The position numbers and the translations under genes are program-made. The notes beneath the pieces were generated by a model that was not told the origin of the DNA, searched no databases, and saw only the letters and a list, made by a program, of their open reading frames with translations. A stretch of DNA of 57,337 bases, taken from Planctomycetota bacterium. GTDB taxonomy: Bacteria; Planctomycetota; UBA1135; GCA-002686595. The stretch lies in assembly GCA_016220085.1 (NCBI GenBank), contig JACRIN010000005.1, positions 1 to 57,337 of the forward strand, written 5' to 3'. How positions within the stretch are numbered: position 1 is the stretch's first letter; every line of letters starts with the position of its first letter. Below, one piece after another: positions 1 to 8,506 of this stretch.

Positions 1-132
1 CTGCGCGCACGCGATCGCTACCGTGCTGAACGCGAGGCGATCCTCTGCAAGCTCGCTGAGCACGGCCTGGTCGACAGAACTACTGGAGGTGGCCGATCGT
101 CTCGACCCTCAAAGCGGAAGGAGTTTCTGTGA
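1..132 (+). CDS. Possible C-terminal fragment of an unidentified protein (start outside window)
   Basis: Frame 1 is open from the window edge to a TGA at 130-132. It encodes 43 residues with a charged, helical-looking start (RARDRYRAEREAI) and a basic Ser/Arg-rich tail. The first 25 codons use the GC-rich third positions typical of this genome; the last part is less typical. The frame ends where similarity of the opposite-strand IS256-type transposase also ends, so this junction may be a recombination breakpoint. I do not recognise the family, and it could be a chance open frame. Confidence 0.25.
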   Translation: MRARDRYRAEREAILCKLAEHGLVDRTTGGGRSSRPSKRKEFL

Positions 133-363
133 CACCACAGGACCGATGCCGGTGTGGACCTCGCGCTCGGATGCATGGCCGTTGCGCACGACCAGGCGAC
201 GGCCGTGCTCGTCCACGACGTGCTTCAGCTCGTCGATGTACTTCGTCACCTCGACCTCGAGCGCAGCCGCGAGCAGCTGGCGCGCCCCAGCCTGCAGCAC
301 TTCCGTGAGAGCATCCTTCGACGTCGTTGCGCCGAACCGGTGCGGTGTCGTAGCCTCGAACAT
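133..363 (-). pseudogene. IS256-family (mutator-type) transposase, N-terminal remnant
   Basis: The translation contains the N-terminal block typical of IS256-family transposases: an ALTEVLQAGARQLLAAALEVEV segment, then DEHGRRLVVRNGHASER and TGIGPV. Full-length family members have about 400 residues. Here similarity stops right after TGIGPV and the frame ends 8 residues later at 109, so the catalytic DDE domain is absent. The start at 363 is preferred over the longer frame from 423 because AAGGAT lies 8 bases before that ATG and family proteins begin near this point. The gene is dead and marks an old insertion and deletion. Confidence 0.8.
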
Positions 364-480
364 GTGGCGTATCCTTGCTCCCTTGTTGGGAGCGTTGGGT
401 GTCGGAGTGATTCCAAGCACCAAGGGTACGCCGCTTCTCTTTTCAGCTCACCGTCCACAACTTCCGGTCATACCTCCCCA
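133..480 (-). mobile_element. Truncated IS256-type insertion sequence remnant
   Basis: The remnant comprises the 5' part of the transposase and about 110 bases upstream that should contain one terminal inverted repeat. The outer end is placed near 470-485 because there the translation of the neighbouring beta-propeller gene changes from plausible protein (YYNYGRMGWGG) to a short unrelated tail (MTGSCGR). The other end of the element is missing. Exact ends are inferred; no second inverted repeat or target duplication could be seen. Confidence 0.5.
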
Positions 481-1830
481 GCCCATGCGGCCGTAGTTGT
501 AGTAGGGACCGGCTTCCGCCAAGCGCGCGGGGCTCCCGCCGGACCCGACCACGACTCGACGTACCCCCGCCGATGCTTCGGCAGCCACGAAGCGCGCATA
601 GGTGACCGCGCAGGAAATCGGCTCGGGACCTGTCGTTGGGCTCTCACAGACAAACCCCGAGACCGCCATGTTCTGCCCCCAGGGTTGCGCGAGGTCGATC
701 TCAACCAGACCTCGGTCGTCCGCCGCCGCGTAGAGATAGCCACCGGCGACGGCGACATCGCACACACGCGCGTTCGACTCGAAGAACGCGGTCGACGAGT
801 ACGGCGCTCCTGTGCCGCACGTACCACACACGCCTTTCGCGGCGTAGTACGTCGCCAAGTCCGGATACTGCGCAGGATTGGACATCGGCGGACCCTGCAC
901 CGGCAGGAGTGTACCGCCGAGGTACGCCCCCGGATCGACCTTCAAGATCCCACCGGTTCCCATCGCGACGTAGACGCTCGAACCGTCCACTGCGATCGCG
1001 TAGGACATCGCGTCCGCAGGCAACGTCGGATTCGTGCCTCCGGTTGGATCGAGGATCACGGACCCGAGCGGCGCCACGGGACCACTGGCAACGCGAACAG
1101 CCGCCAGCGAGTATGCGCGTAGTTCCGACTGGGTCTCAGGCCTCGGCTGCGCGGGTGGTTGGTAGACCCACACGGTCGTGGCAAACAGCGCGACCAGGAG
1201 ATCGGGGTGCGTTCCGTCGCTCCCAGCGACCATCGCGACGTCCATGCACCAGTGATCGTTCACGACTTCGCTCACAGGACGAATCGCCGGCGGGTACGTC
1301 GGGCCATCGAGCGAGATCACGGCGCACGTCGGGCAGTCGTCCCCGTTCGTCGGCAGCCCGCCGAGGTCGACCCTCAACAGTCCCATGTCGCCGCCGGCGA
1401 CGTACACGTAGTCATCGTCGGCCGACCCGTCCGCGTCGGCATCGACCAGCATGTTCATGAAGGTCGCGTCGACGGGGATTCGTCCGAGCAACCCCTGGTG
1501 CAGGTTGAGGCCCGACACCTTCGGGTCTTGGAGTGCGGCGAGGTCGAGTGCCGAGAGACTCGCGCCTTCGCTGACGTAGGCACGCGTCCCTGCCGGATTC
1601 AACGCCACGCCGTAGACCGCGCCGTACGGATACGTCCCTGCGAGTTGCCCCAGGAATCCCGGGACACTGCCATTTGGCACGACCGATGGGCCGATCGGCA
1701 CGGATGGCTGTTGCGTTCCACCCGTCGGTACGACAGCCGGAACCTGAAAGGCCAGCGCGTTTGCGAATCCTGCGGTCCAAGCGATCAAAACGATCGCGAT
1801 TGCGCGGCACACTTGACGAGCGAGCAGCAT
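448..1830 (-). CDS. Secreted beta-propeller protein, 3' end probably truncated by IS remnant
   Basis: It encodes about 460 residues. An N-terminal signal peptide (MLLARQVCRAIAIVLIAWTA, cleavage probably after ANALA) directs it out of the cytoplasm. The mature part has repeated segments such as YVYVAGGDMGLLRVDL, SVYVAMGTGGILKVDP and YLYAAADDRGLVEIDL, which resemble beta-propeller (LVIVD/YVTN-like) blades. A DADGS stretch may bind calcium. The ATG at 1830 is chosen over the longer frame to 1878 because GGAAGGAG lies 7 bases upstream. The last 7 residues probably come from IS DNA, so a C-terminal part is likely lost. Function is unknown; surface binding or scaffolding is a guess. Confidence 0.7.
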   Translation of the reverse strand: MLLARQVCRAIAIVLIAWTAGFANALAFQVPAVVPTGGTQQPSVPIGPSVVPNGSVPGFLGQLAGTYPYGAVYGVALNPAGTRAYVSEGASLSALDLAALQDPKVSGLNLHQGLLGRIPVDATFMNMLVDADADGSADDDYVYVAGGDMGLLRVDLGGLPTNGDDCPTCAVISLDGPTYPPAIRPVSEVVNDHWCMDVAMVAGSDGTHPDLLVALFATTVWVYQPPAQPRPETQSELRAYSLAAVRVASGPVAPLGSVILDPTGGTNPTLPADAMSYAIAVDGSSVYVAMGTGGILKVDPGAYLGGTLLPVQGPPMSNPAQYPDLATYYAAKGVCGTCGTGAPYSSTAFFESNARVCDVAVAGGYLYAAADDRGLVEIDLAQPWGQNMAVSGFVCESPTTGPEPISCAVTYARFVAAEASAGVRRVVVGSGGSPARLAEAGPYYNYGRMGWGGMTGSCGR

Positions 1831-2186
1831 GCGAATGCTCCTTCCCTGAGGGGCGCACTGAGTTGCGAGCACGAGCACTCGAATCGAAGCGGCGGAATCC
1901 GAACGACCGAGTCATTCGCAGACTACGCCCGCCCTGCGACTCACTGCCATACGTCGGAATCCGGAGTCGTCGCTCGAAAGTGCTTACTCGAATGCCTAGA
2001 TCGAACGCGAACGTAGACGGTCGAGTTCGGCAGTTCGAGCGCCTACGCAACCGCGAATCTCACGCGCTCGGCATCGTCGTTCTCGAGCTGACGGTCGGCA
2101 ACTCGACCGCCGCTGCATCTCACATTCAAGACGCGACGCCCTCGCCCCGTCGAGTCGGCTCTCGCCCGACCCCCGCCCGCTCGCCC
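1831..2186. other. Intergenic region, no gene seen
   Basis: This 356-base stretch lies upstream of the propeller gene and downstream of the membrane protein gene, both on the minus strand. It is slightly less GC-rich than its surroundings and has no frame with convincing codon use. It should contain the propeller promoter, but no clear -35/-10 pair was recognised. Confidence 0.5.
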
Positions 2187-3707
2187 CTACTTCGCGCCCG
2201 TGCGCCGCACCAGCACGTCGAACGCGCGGTCGAACATCGGGATGCGCTCGGCGAACGCGTAGTTGCGGCGCAGCGGGCGCAGCATGTCCGGCGGCGTGTT
2301 GTACACGCCCGACAGCATGTCCGGCGGCACGATCACGATGTCGTACGTGCGCTCGCGGATCGCGGCGAACACGCGCTCGGGGTCGAGCTTGCCCGCTTGC
2401 CACAACAGCGCGTACAGGAACGGATCGTTCAGGTGCACTTCGCCGGGGAACGCACCGGTGATGCTCGCGCTGTAGAGATTGAGCACCTTCGGACTCGGCC
2501 CGCCGAGCGCCGTGATGCGCGCGGACACGTCCGCGGAGAACTGCACGGCGTGCGGCGTGATCTCCGACGTCGTGTACGAGTACTGGTTCGGCTTGGCGAT
2601 CACGACCTCGACGATCGAGAGCACCAAGAACACGCTCGCGAAGCTCGCCGCCGCGATCACCGGGCGCCACGAGTCGATCCACGCCGGCACCCAACGCACC
2701 AACACCAACAGCGACGCGAACTCCCACTCGTTGAAGTAGTTCGCGCCCGCGCCCTGCTTGCCGACCGTCGCCATCAACACGACCGCGGAGATCACCGCGT
2801 ACAGCGCGAACGGATCGGAGCTCCACGCCTGCTTGCCGCGCTTCGCCGTCGCCCACGCGATGAAACCGAACGCGGCGAGCAGGTTGAGCATCGCGACCGG
2901 CTGGATCAGCATCTCGAGCCACAGCCCGCGGAACACGTCGCCGTTCAGCGGATTCTGCGGCGCCTGGAACACCGAGAACCAGAAGCCCTGGCCCCACAGC
3001 GCGAGCGCGCCGCCGAGCAGGCTCCCCGCCGTCAGCACGAACGTGCCGCCGAACACCCACGCCGCGCGCCACGACTGCAACAGGAAGAACAGCCCGCACG
3101 CCGCCGCCGCGGCGAGCATGCTCTGCTTGCACCAGAATGCGATCGCCGCGATCAGCGCGGCGCCGACGATCCACGCGGTCCGACCGCGCGCTCGATCCGC
3201 GACCACGACGGCGAGCGCGGACAGCAAGATGCCGAGGAAGTCGTTCTTGAACAGCGCGCCGTTGTTGATGACGACGCGGACGAGCACGTACGCGCCGCAG
3301 CCGAGCAGCGCGAGCGCTCGATCGGCGTCGCGCACCCAGAACAAGAGCGCGAGCAACCCCGCGACGCACGCGAGGTCGACGATGCGCCCGGTGAAGAACG
3401 GGTTCTCCGGATGCGAGGGCAGCGCCGCGACGAGCTGGTAGTAGAGCGGCGTGTACATCGTCATCCAGAACGGTGGCTCGGCGTACACCTCGGGCGCGTA
3501 CGGATTGCGGTCGGCGCGCAGGAGCTCCAGCGTCGCGAGGCTCGGGCTCTCGAGCACGAGGTCGAGCGGGAGCTCGATCTGGTCGATCCACGTGCCGATC
3601 GCGCGCGTGAATCCGAGGCCGGCGATCAGCAACGCGGCGACCCACAGGATCGCGCGCACGCCGAGCGTCCTCGAACCCGCGCTGGTCGCCGCCGCCGCCG
3701 TGTCCAT
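2187..3707 (-). CDS. Polytopic membrane protein, GT-C/ArnT-like glycosyltransferase fold
   Basis: It has 506 residues with roughly ten hydrophobic segments and a soluble C-terminal tail of about 110 residues. After the first membrane segment an extracytoplasmic loop (about residues 45-85) contains acidic and aromatic residues (DRNPYAPEVYAEPPFW). This is the layout of family 39-type (GT-C) transferases, which move a sugar from a polyprenyl carrier on the outer face of the inner membrane. The sequence VVINNGALFKNDF precedes further membrane helices. It starts 9 bases after the AAA+ gene and probably shares its transcript. Donor and acceptor cannot be read from sequence; assignment to the GT-C fold is by topology and motif layout only. 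Confidence 0.65.
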   Translation of the reverse strand: MDTAAAATSAGSRTLGVRAILWVAALLIAGLGFTRAIGTWIDQIELPLDLVLESPSLATLELLRADRNPYAPEVYAEPPFWMTMYTPLYYQLVAALPSHPENPFFTGRIVDLACVAGLLALLFWVRDADRALALLGCGAYVLVRVVINNGALFKNDFLGILLSALAVVVADRARGRTAWIVGAALIAAIAFWCKQSMLAAAAACGLFFLLQSWRAAWVFGGTFVLTAGSLLGGALALWGQGFWFSVFQAPQNPLNGDVFRGLWLEMLIQPVAMLNLLAAFGFIAWATAKRGKQAWSSDPFALYAVISAVVLMATVGKQGAGANYFNEWEFASLLVLVRWVPAWIDSWRPVIAAASFASVFLVLSIVEVVIAKPNQYSYTTSEITPHAVQFSADVSARITALGGPSPKVLNLYSASITGAFPGEVHLNDPFLYALLWQAGKLDPERVFAAIRERTYDIVIVPPDMLSGVYNTPPDMLRPLRRNYAFAERIPMFDRAFDVLVRRTGAK

Positions 3708-3716
3708 CGCCGACGC

Positions 3717-4628
3717 TCAGACGCCCTTCTGGATCGCGGGCGAGAGGTCCTTCGGTCCGATCACGCCCGGCGTCAGCGCGACCGAGCGGCGGATCTCGTT
3801 GTCGAGCTCGCGCACGTTGCCGGGCCAACGCCAACGCTCGAGCAACTGCAGCGCTTCCTCGCTGAGCTCCGCGTCGCGCCCCATCTCCTTGCCGACCTTC
3901 TGCAGCAAGTAACGCACGAGGTGGCGCACGTCGCCCTTGCGATCGCGCAGCGGCGGGAGCTGGATCGTGATCACGTTCAGGCGGAAGTACAGGTCCTCGC
4001 GAAAGGTCCCCTGCTTCGTCATCGCCTTCAGGTCCTTGTTGGTCGCCGCGACGATGCGCACGTCGACCTTGATCACCTTGTTCGAGCCGACCGGGCGCAC
4101 TTCGCCTTCTTGCAGGACGCGCAGCAGCTTCGATTGCATCGCGAGCGGCATGTCACCGATCTCGTCGAGGAAGACCGTGCCGCCGTCGGCCGCGACGAAG
4201 TGACCGTCGCGATCGACGACCGCGCCGGTGAACGAACCGCGCTTGTGGCCGAAGAGCTCGCTCTCGAGCAGGTCGGCGGGCACCGCGGCGCAATTCTCCG
4301 CGAGGAAAGGCTTCTTCTTGCGAGTGCCATACTCGTGCAGCGCTTTCGCGACGAGCTCCTTGCCCGTGCCGGTCTCGCCTTGGATCAGCACCGCGACGTC
4401 GCTCGCCGCGACCTTTTCGAGCAACGCGAAGACCTGACGCATCGGCGGCGAGTCGCCGATCATGCCGAAGCGGCGCGGGATCGCGCTCGGATCCGCGGCG
4501 ACCGGCACGATGCGCAAGACTTCCTCGAGCACCGGCCGCAAATCCTCGAGCACGCCGGCGGTCTTCGCCTCGCCGAGCAGCACCTCGAGACGCGCGCGGA
4601 ACTCGTCGGCCAGTCGGGATTGCGTCAA
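3717..4628 (-). CDS. Sigma-54-interacting AAA+ protein without DNA-binding domain
   Basis: This 303-residue protein has a helical N-terminal segment of about 55 residues followed by a complete sigma-54 activation domain. Walker A is GETGTGKE (84-91), the sigma-54 contact loop is GSFTGA (131-136, usually GAFTGA) and Walker B is [11 protein letters not shown] (149-159). Sensor and arginine-finger regions ([11 protein letters not shown]) and the lid motif [10 protein letters not shown] are also present. The protein stops right after the lid (SPAIQKGV), so the usual C-terminal Fis-type helix-turn-helix is missing. Its ATG lies 1 base after the helicase stop. Family members hydrolyse ATP to open sigma-54 promoters. 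Without an HTH it may act from solution or through a partner. Confidence 0.88.
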   Translation of the reverse strand: MTQSRLADEFRARLEVLLGEAKTAGVLEDLRPVLEEVLRIVPVAADPSAIPRRFGMIGDSPPMRQVFALLEKVAASDVAVLIQGETGTGKELVAKALHEYGTRKKKPFLAENCAAVPADLLESELFGHKRGSFTGAVVDRDGHFVAADGGTVFLDEIGDMPLAMQSKLLRVLQEGEVRPVGSNKVIKVDVRIVAATNKDLKAMTKQGTFREDLYFRLNVITIQLPPLRDRKGDVRHLVRYLLQKVGKEMGRDAELSEEALQLLERWRWPGNVRELDNEIRRSVALTPGVIGPKDLSPAIQKGV

Positions 4629-4629
4629 C

Positions 4630-6897
4630 TCATTCCTCCAAGTCGGCGTCGAGTCGACGCAACTTCGCGTACTGCTGGATCAACATCTTCTCGCCGTACT
4701 GCGTGAAGCGGACGCTGACCCGCGTGTTCGGTCCGGAGCCGGAGATGCGCAGCACGACGCCGCGGCCGAAGTGCTCGTGCTGGACCCAGGCGCCGGGCGT
4801 CAGACGCTCCATCGGATCGTCGTCGACCTCGGCGACGTAGCTCGGCTCGCTCGGGAAGTCGTCTTGCGCGGAATAGCCTTCGAGCAGCTCGGCGGGGATC
4901 TCGCCGAGGAAGCGCGACGGATCGCACCACGCGGTCTGGCCGAAATGCCGGCGCACCTTCGCGAGCGTCAGCAACAGGTGCTCCTGCGCGCGCGTCATCC
5001 CGACGTAGAAGAGCCGCCGCTCCTCCTCGATCGCCGCTTCGCCGTTCTCGGCCTCGCCGATCGCGCGCGAGTGCGGCAGCAGATTCTCCTCGAGCCCCGC
5101 GATGAACACCGCGGGGAACTCGAGGCCTTTCGCGGAGTGCAGCGTCATCAACGACACCTTCGCGACGCCTTCCTGAAGTCCGTCGACGTCGCTGACGAGC
5201 GCGATGTCCTGGAGGAAGCCGCGCACGCCGCCCTCGGGCTCGCTCTGATCGTACGTGCCGGCGTTGGCGAGCAATTCCTCGACGTTCGCGGCGCGATCGA
5301 CGTCGTCGCGATCGGCTTGGCTTTCGAGCCACTTCCAGTAGTCGGTCTCCTGGATCACCGCTTCGAGCGCCGCGAGCGCGGGCCCGTCGGCGCGCGCGCG
5401 CAAGCGCTCTTGGATCGCCGCGAGGTCGACCAGCGCCGACTTGCCCTTGCCGCGGACCAGCCTGCGCGCTTCCTCGGACTTCACCGCCGTCGAAAGCGGC
5501 ACGCGGCGGTTCTCGCACCAGCGCGAGAGCTCGTCGACCGTCTTGTCGCCGATGCCGCGCGACGGCGCGCCGAACGTGCGGCGGCAGGCTTCGTCGTCCG
5601 ACGGGTTGACCAGCACGCGCAGCCACGCGACCAGATCCTTGATCTCGCGGCGCTGGAAGAACTCGGTGCCCGCGACGATCTGGTACGGGATCGACGAGAG
5701 CCTCAGCGCGCGCTCGATCGCTCGCTGCATGAAGTTCGCGCGGTAGAAGATCGCGATCTTGTCGTGCGTGACGCCGCGCGCGACGAGCCCCTTGATCTGC
5801 GTCGCGATCTCGCGGCCCTCGTCGTCCTCGTCGCCGCACTCGATCGCCTGCACGCGGGCGCCGAGCTCGCGCTCGGACCACAGGTCCTTCTCCTTGCGCT
5901 GGCGGTTGTTGCGGATCACTGCCTGCGCCGCCTTGAGGATGTTCTGCGCCGAGCGGTAGTTCTGCTCGAGGCGCACCGTCGTGGTGTTCGGGAAGTCGCG
6001 CTCGAACTCGAGGATGTTGCGCACGTCGGCGCCGCGCCAGCCGTAGATCGACTGATCGGGATCGCCGCACGCCGCGAGGTTCTTGTGGAAGCCCGCGAGG
6101 TGGCGCATCAGCAGGTACTGGACGCGGTTGGTGTCTTGGTACTCGTCGACCATCACCTGGCGGAACCGGCGCGCGTACGAATCGCGGACGCCGGGCTCCT
6201 TCTCGAAGAGCTCGACGACGCGCAGGAGCAGGTCGTCGAAGTCGAGCGCGTTCGAGCGCCGCATCGTCTCGTCGTACTTCGCGGCGACGCGGGTGAACAC
6301 GTCGCGCTCGAGGTCGCCGGTCTCGGTCGCGGCGGGCACACCCGACGAGACGTTCTTCTCCTTGCTGATCCACGCGCCGATCGCGGAGGGCTTGAAGCGG
6401 GTCGTGTCGTAGCCCTCGCGCTCGACGATCTCCTTGATCACGCGATTGCGGTCGTCGGTGTCGTAGATCGAGAAGTCGCGGGTGAAGTCGCCGAGCAGCG
6501 CGATGTCGCGCCGCAGGATCCGCGCGCACATCGAGTGGAACGTCGAAACCCACATACCGCGCCCGTCGACGCCCGTCCCCCATTCGGCGAACAGGTGCTC
6601 GACGCGCTCGCGCATCTCGCCGGCGGCCTTGTTGGTGAACGTGATCGCCAGGATCTCGTCGGGGCGGAGCCCGCGCTCGCGCACCAGGTAGGCGATCCGC
6701 CGCGTGATCACCCGCGTCTTGCCCGAACCGGCGCCGGCGAGGATCAACAGCGGCCCGTCGGCGTGCAGGACGGCGGTCCGTTGCGCGTCGTTCAGGCCGG
6801 TGAGCAGCTCGCTCGCGTCGCGGCGGACCGACTTCGCCGCGGGGGAGTCCGCGAACAATCCCAGGTCTTCCTGGCGGGGTCGGGAAGAGGTGCTCAT
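4630..6897 (-). CDS. pcrA: UvrD/PcrA-type ATP-dependent DNA helicase
   Basis: This 755-residue superfamily 1A 3'-5' helicase acts in nucleotide excision and mismatch repair and in removing proteins from DNA. The N-terminal Q/motif I region reads LNDAQRTAVLHADGPLLI then AGAGSGKT. Motif II is DEYQDTN and motif III is GDPDQSIYGWRGAD. Motif IV is near LEQNYRSAQNI, motif V is MTLHSAKGLEFPAVFI and motif VI is EERRLFYVGMTRA. The C-terminal GAWVQHEHFGRGVVL segment is the Tudor-like fold that binds RNA polymerase in PcrA. Length is normal. It is the first gene of a three-gene minus-strand group with 1-base and 9-base spacing. A TAGACT hexamer lies 20 bases before the ATG. Confidence 0.96.
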   Translation of the reverse strand: MSTSSRPRQEDLGLFADSPAAKSVRRDASELLTGLNDAQRTAVLHADGPLLILAGAGSGKTRVITRRIAYLVRERGLRPDEILAITFTNKAAGEMRERVEHLFAEWGTGVDGRGMWVSTFHSMCARILRRDIALLGDFTRDFSIYDTDDRNRVIKEIVEREGYDTTRFKPSAIGAWISKEKNVSSGVPAATETGDLERDVFTRVAAKYDETMRRSNALDFDDLLLRVVELFEKEPGVRDSYARRFRQVMVDEYQDTNRVQYLLMRHLAGFHKNLAACGDPDQSIYGWRGADVRNILEFERDFPNTTTVRLEQNYRSAQNILKAAQAVIRNNRQRKEKDLWSERELGARVQAIECGDEDDEGREIATQIKGLVARGVTHDKIAIFYRANFMQRAIERALRLSSIPYQIVAGTEFFQRREIKDLVAWLRVLVNPSDDEACRRTFGAPSRGIGDKTVDELSRWCENRRVPLSTAVKSEEARRLVRGKGKSALVDLAAIQERLRARADGPALAALEAVIQETDYWKWLESQADRDDVDRAANVEELLANAGTYDQSEPEGGVRGFLQDIALVSDVDGLQEGVAKVSLMTLHSAKGLEFPAVFIAGLEENLLPHSRAIGEAENGEAAIEEERRLFYVGMTRAQEHLLLTLAKVRRHFGQTAWCDPSRFLGEIPAELLEGYSAQDDFPSEPSYVAEVDDDPMERLTPGAWVQHEHFGRGVVLRISGSGPNTRVSVRFTQYGEKMLIQQYAKLRRLDADLEE

Positions 6898-7030
6898 CGG
6901 CGGCGTCTGAACGACGCAGTCTATCCGCGACGCGCGCCGGGCCGAGCCCCGAAAAAAGCTCCGTGCGACGCGCGCTCACGGATCGAGCTCGCGCGCGTAA
7001 GCCGCGGTCCCGCCCGACGCGCTCGCTCGT

Positions 7031-7059
7031 TTGTCCCCCCTTCGCCGCACGGCTACGAT
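7031..7059 (+). promoter_or_regulatory. Putative sigma-70-type promoter of the sulfatase pair
   Basis: TTGTCC (7031-7036) and TACGAT (7054-7059) are separated by 17 bases and the -10 hexamer ends 7 bases before the ATG at 7067. This would give an almost leaderless transcript. The call rests on hexamer match and spacing only. Confidence 0.4.
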
Positions 7060-7066
7060 TCCCCCG

Positions 7067-8506
7067 ATGAACACGTCTCTTCCGCGCGTCCGCGGCCTCG
7101 CGCTCGCTGCGCTCGCCGCCGTGCTCGCGAACGCCTGCGAGCACCAAGACGCGCCGGAACGGCCCTCGATCGTCCTGATCTCGATCGACTCGCTGCGACC
7201 GGATCACCTCGGCTGCTACGGCTACGCGCCGCCGACCAGCCCGACGATCGACGCGGTCGCCGCGGAAGGCGTGCGCTTCGAGACCGCGCTCTCGACGACG
7301 TCATGGACGCTGCCGTCGCACGCGGCGATGTTCACGGGGCTCTTCGACTCCGCGCACGGGCTGTTCGAGAACGGCCTCGCGCTCTCGCCCGAGCACCAGA
7401 CGCTCGCCGAGCTCTTGAAGAGCGAGGGCTACCAGACCGCGGGCTTCTTCGGCGGGCCGTACCTCCATCCGACGTACGGGCTCGACCAGGGGTTCGAGTA
7501 CTACCAGAGCTGCATGACGCAGCTCGCCGACGACCTGACGCCGGAGCAGATCCGCGACAGTTCGCGCGCCCACTTCGGGCCGTCGCACCGCGACATCACC
7601 AGCCCGCGCACGGTCGACGAGGTCCGCAAGTGGCTGACCGGCGCCGACGATCGGCCGTTCTTCGCGTTCGTGCACCTCTGGGACGTCCACTACGACTACA
7701 TCCCGCACAAAGGGCTGATCGAGCTCTTCGACGCCGACTACCAGGGCGGTCTGAAGACGCAAGGGTACATGGCCAACGAAGGCGTGAACCCGGGCATGGA
7801 TCCGCGCGACCTCGCGCACGTCCTCGCGCTCTACGACAACGAGATCCGCTTCACCGACGACCACATCAAAGAGTTGCTCGAACTGCTCGAATGGAAGGCG
7901 GACGGCAAGGAGAACCTGATCGTCGTGATCACCGCCGACCACGGCGAGGAGTTCTTCGAGCACGGCAACAAGGGCCACCAGCACGGACTCTTCGACGAAG
8001 TGGTCAAGGTGCCGATGGTCCTGCGTTGGCCCGGACACGCGCCCGCCGGCAAGGTCGTCGGCGAACAAGTGCGGCTGATCGACCTGTTGCCGACGCTCGC
8101 GAGCGCCGGCGGAGCGCCGACGCCCGCGCACGTGCAAGGTCGCGATCTGCTGCCGCTGGTCGCCGCCGACCAGCCGGTGCCGAAGGAGCCCGCGCTGCTC
8201 GAACTCCTGGTCGCGCCGTACCAGGCGCGCCTCCTGCGCACCGAGTCGTTCAAGGCGGGCCAAGCGTCGTTCGCCGGCCGGCCGGGCGTGGACTTCGGTT
8301 ACCGACTCGACTCCGATGCCGGAGAGCACGCGATGCTCGGCGGCGACGATTCCGACGTCAAACGCGCGCTCGACGGCATGCATCGACTCGTGCGCGGCTC
8401 GCAGGCGATCAATCGCGAGCTCGGCGCCGGCCCCACGCGCGTCAAAGTCGACCCGGCGCTGGAGAAACGGCTCGGCGAGCTCGGCTACGTCGACGCGGCC
8501 AAATGA
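7067..8506 (+). CDS. Sulfatase-fold (alkaline phosphatase superfamily) lipoprotein 1
   Basis: It has 479 residues, beginning with a lipoprotein signal (lipobox LANAC, Cys24). The superfamily core starts with metal-ligand motif SIDSLRPDHLGCYGY (about 39-53). The nucleophile region is STTSWTLPSHAAMFTG, where Thr81 sits at the place that in true sulfatases is Cys or Ser converted to formylglycine (C/S-x-P-S-R). ITADHGEEFFEHG and GHQHGLFDE carry later metal and substrate ligands. Thr as nucleophile is known in related phosphotransferases such as LtaS, so the activity may be phosphodiester or phosphoglycerol cleavage or transfer rather than desulfation. ATG 7067 is chosen over a TTG at 7031 because it begins the signal peptide. 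The next gene overlaps as ATGA. Confidence 0.85.
   Translation: MNTSLPRVRGLALAALAAVLANACEHQDAPERPSIVLISIDSLRPDHLGCYGYAPPTSPTIDAVAAEGVRFETALSTTSWTLPSHAAMFTGLFDSAHGLFENGLALSPEHQTLAELLKSEGYQTAGFFGGPYLHPTYGLDQGFEYYQSCMTQLADDLTPEQIRDSSRAHFGPSHRDITSPRTVDEVRKWLTGADDRPFFAFVHLWDVHYDYIPHKGLIELFDADYQGGLKTQGYMANEGVNPGMDPRDLAHVLALYDNEIRFTDDHIKELLELLEWKADGKENLIVVITADHGEEFFEHGNKGHQHGLFDEVVKVPMVLRWPGHAPAGKVVGEQVRLIDLLPTLASAGGAPTPAHVQGRDLLPLVAADQPVPKEPALLELLVAPYQARLLRTESFKAGQASFAGRPGVDFGYRLDSDAGEHAMLGGDDSDVKRALDGMHRLVRGSQAINRELGAGPTRVKVDPALEKRLGELGYVDAAK

Noticed and set aside
448..1878. Longer start at 1878 for the propeller gene
   Set aside because: The extra 16 residues precede the signal peptide, and GGAAGGAG is correctly spaced only for the ATG at 1830.
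1674..4706. A 1010-codon plus-strand open frame
   Set aside because: It is the antisense shadow of the membrane protein and AAA+ genes. Its product is Arg-rich and repetitive with no motifs.
4462..8502. Plus-strand open frame running into sulfatase-fold lipoprotein 2
   Set aside because: Only the part from 8503 has a real start, signal peptide and domain. The upstream portion is antisense to pcrA or out of frame with lipoprotein 1.
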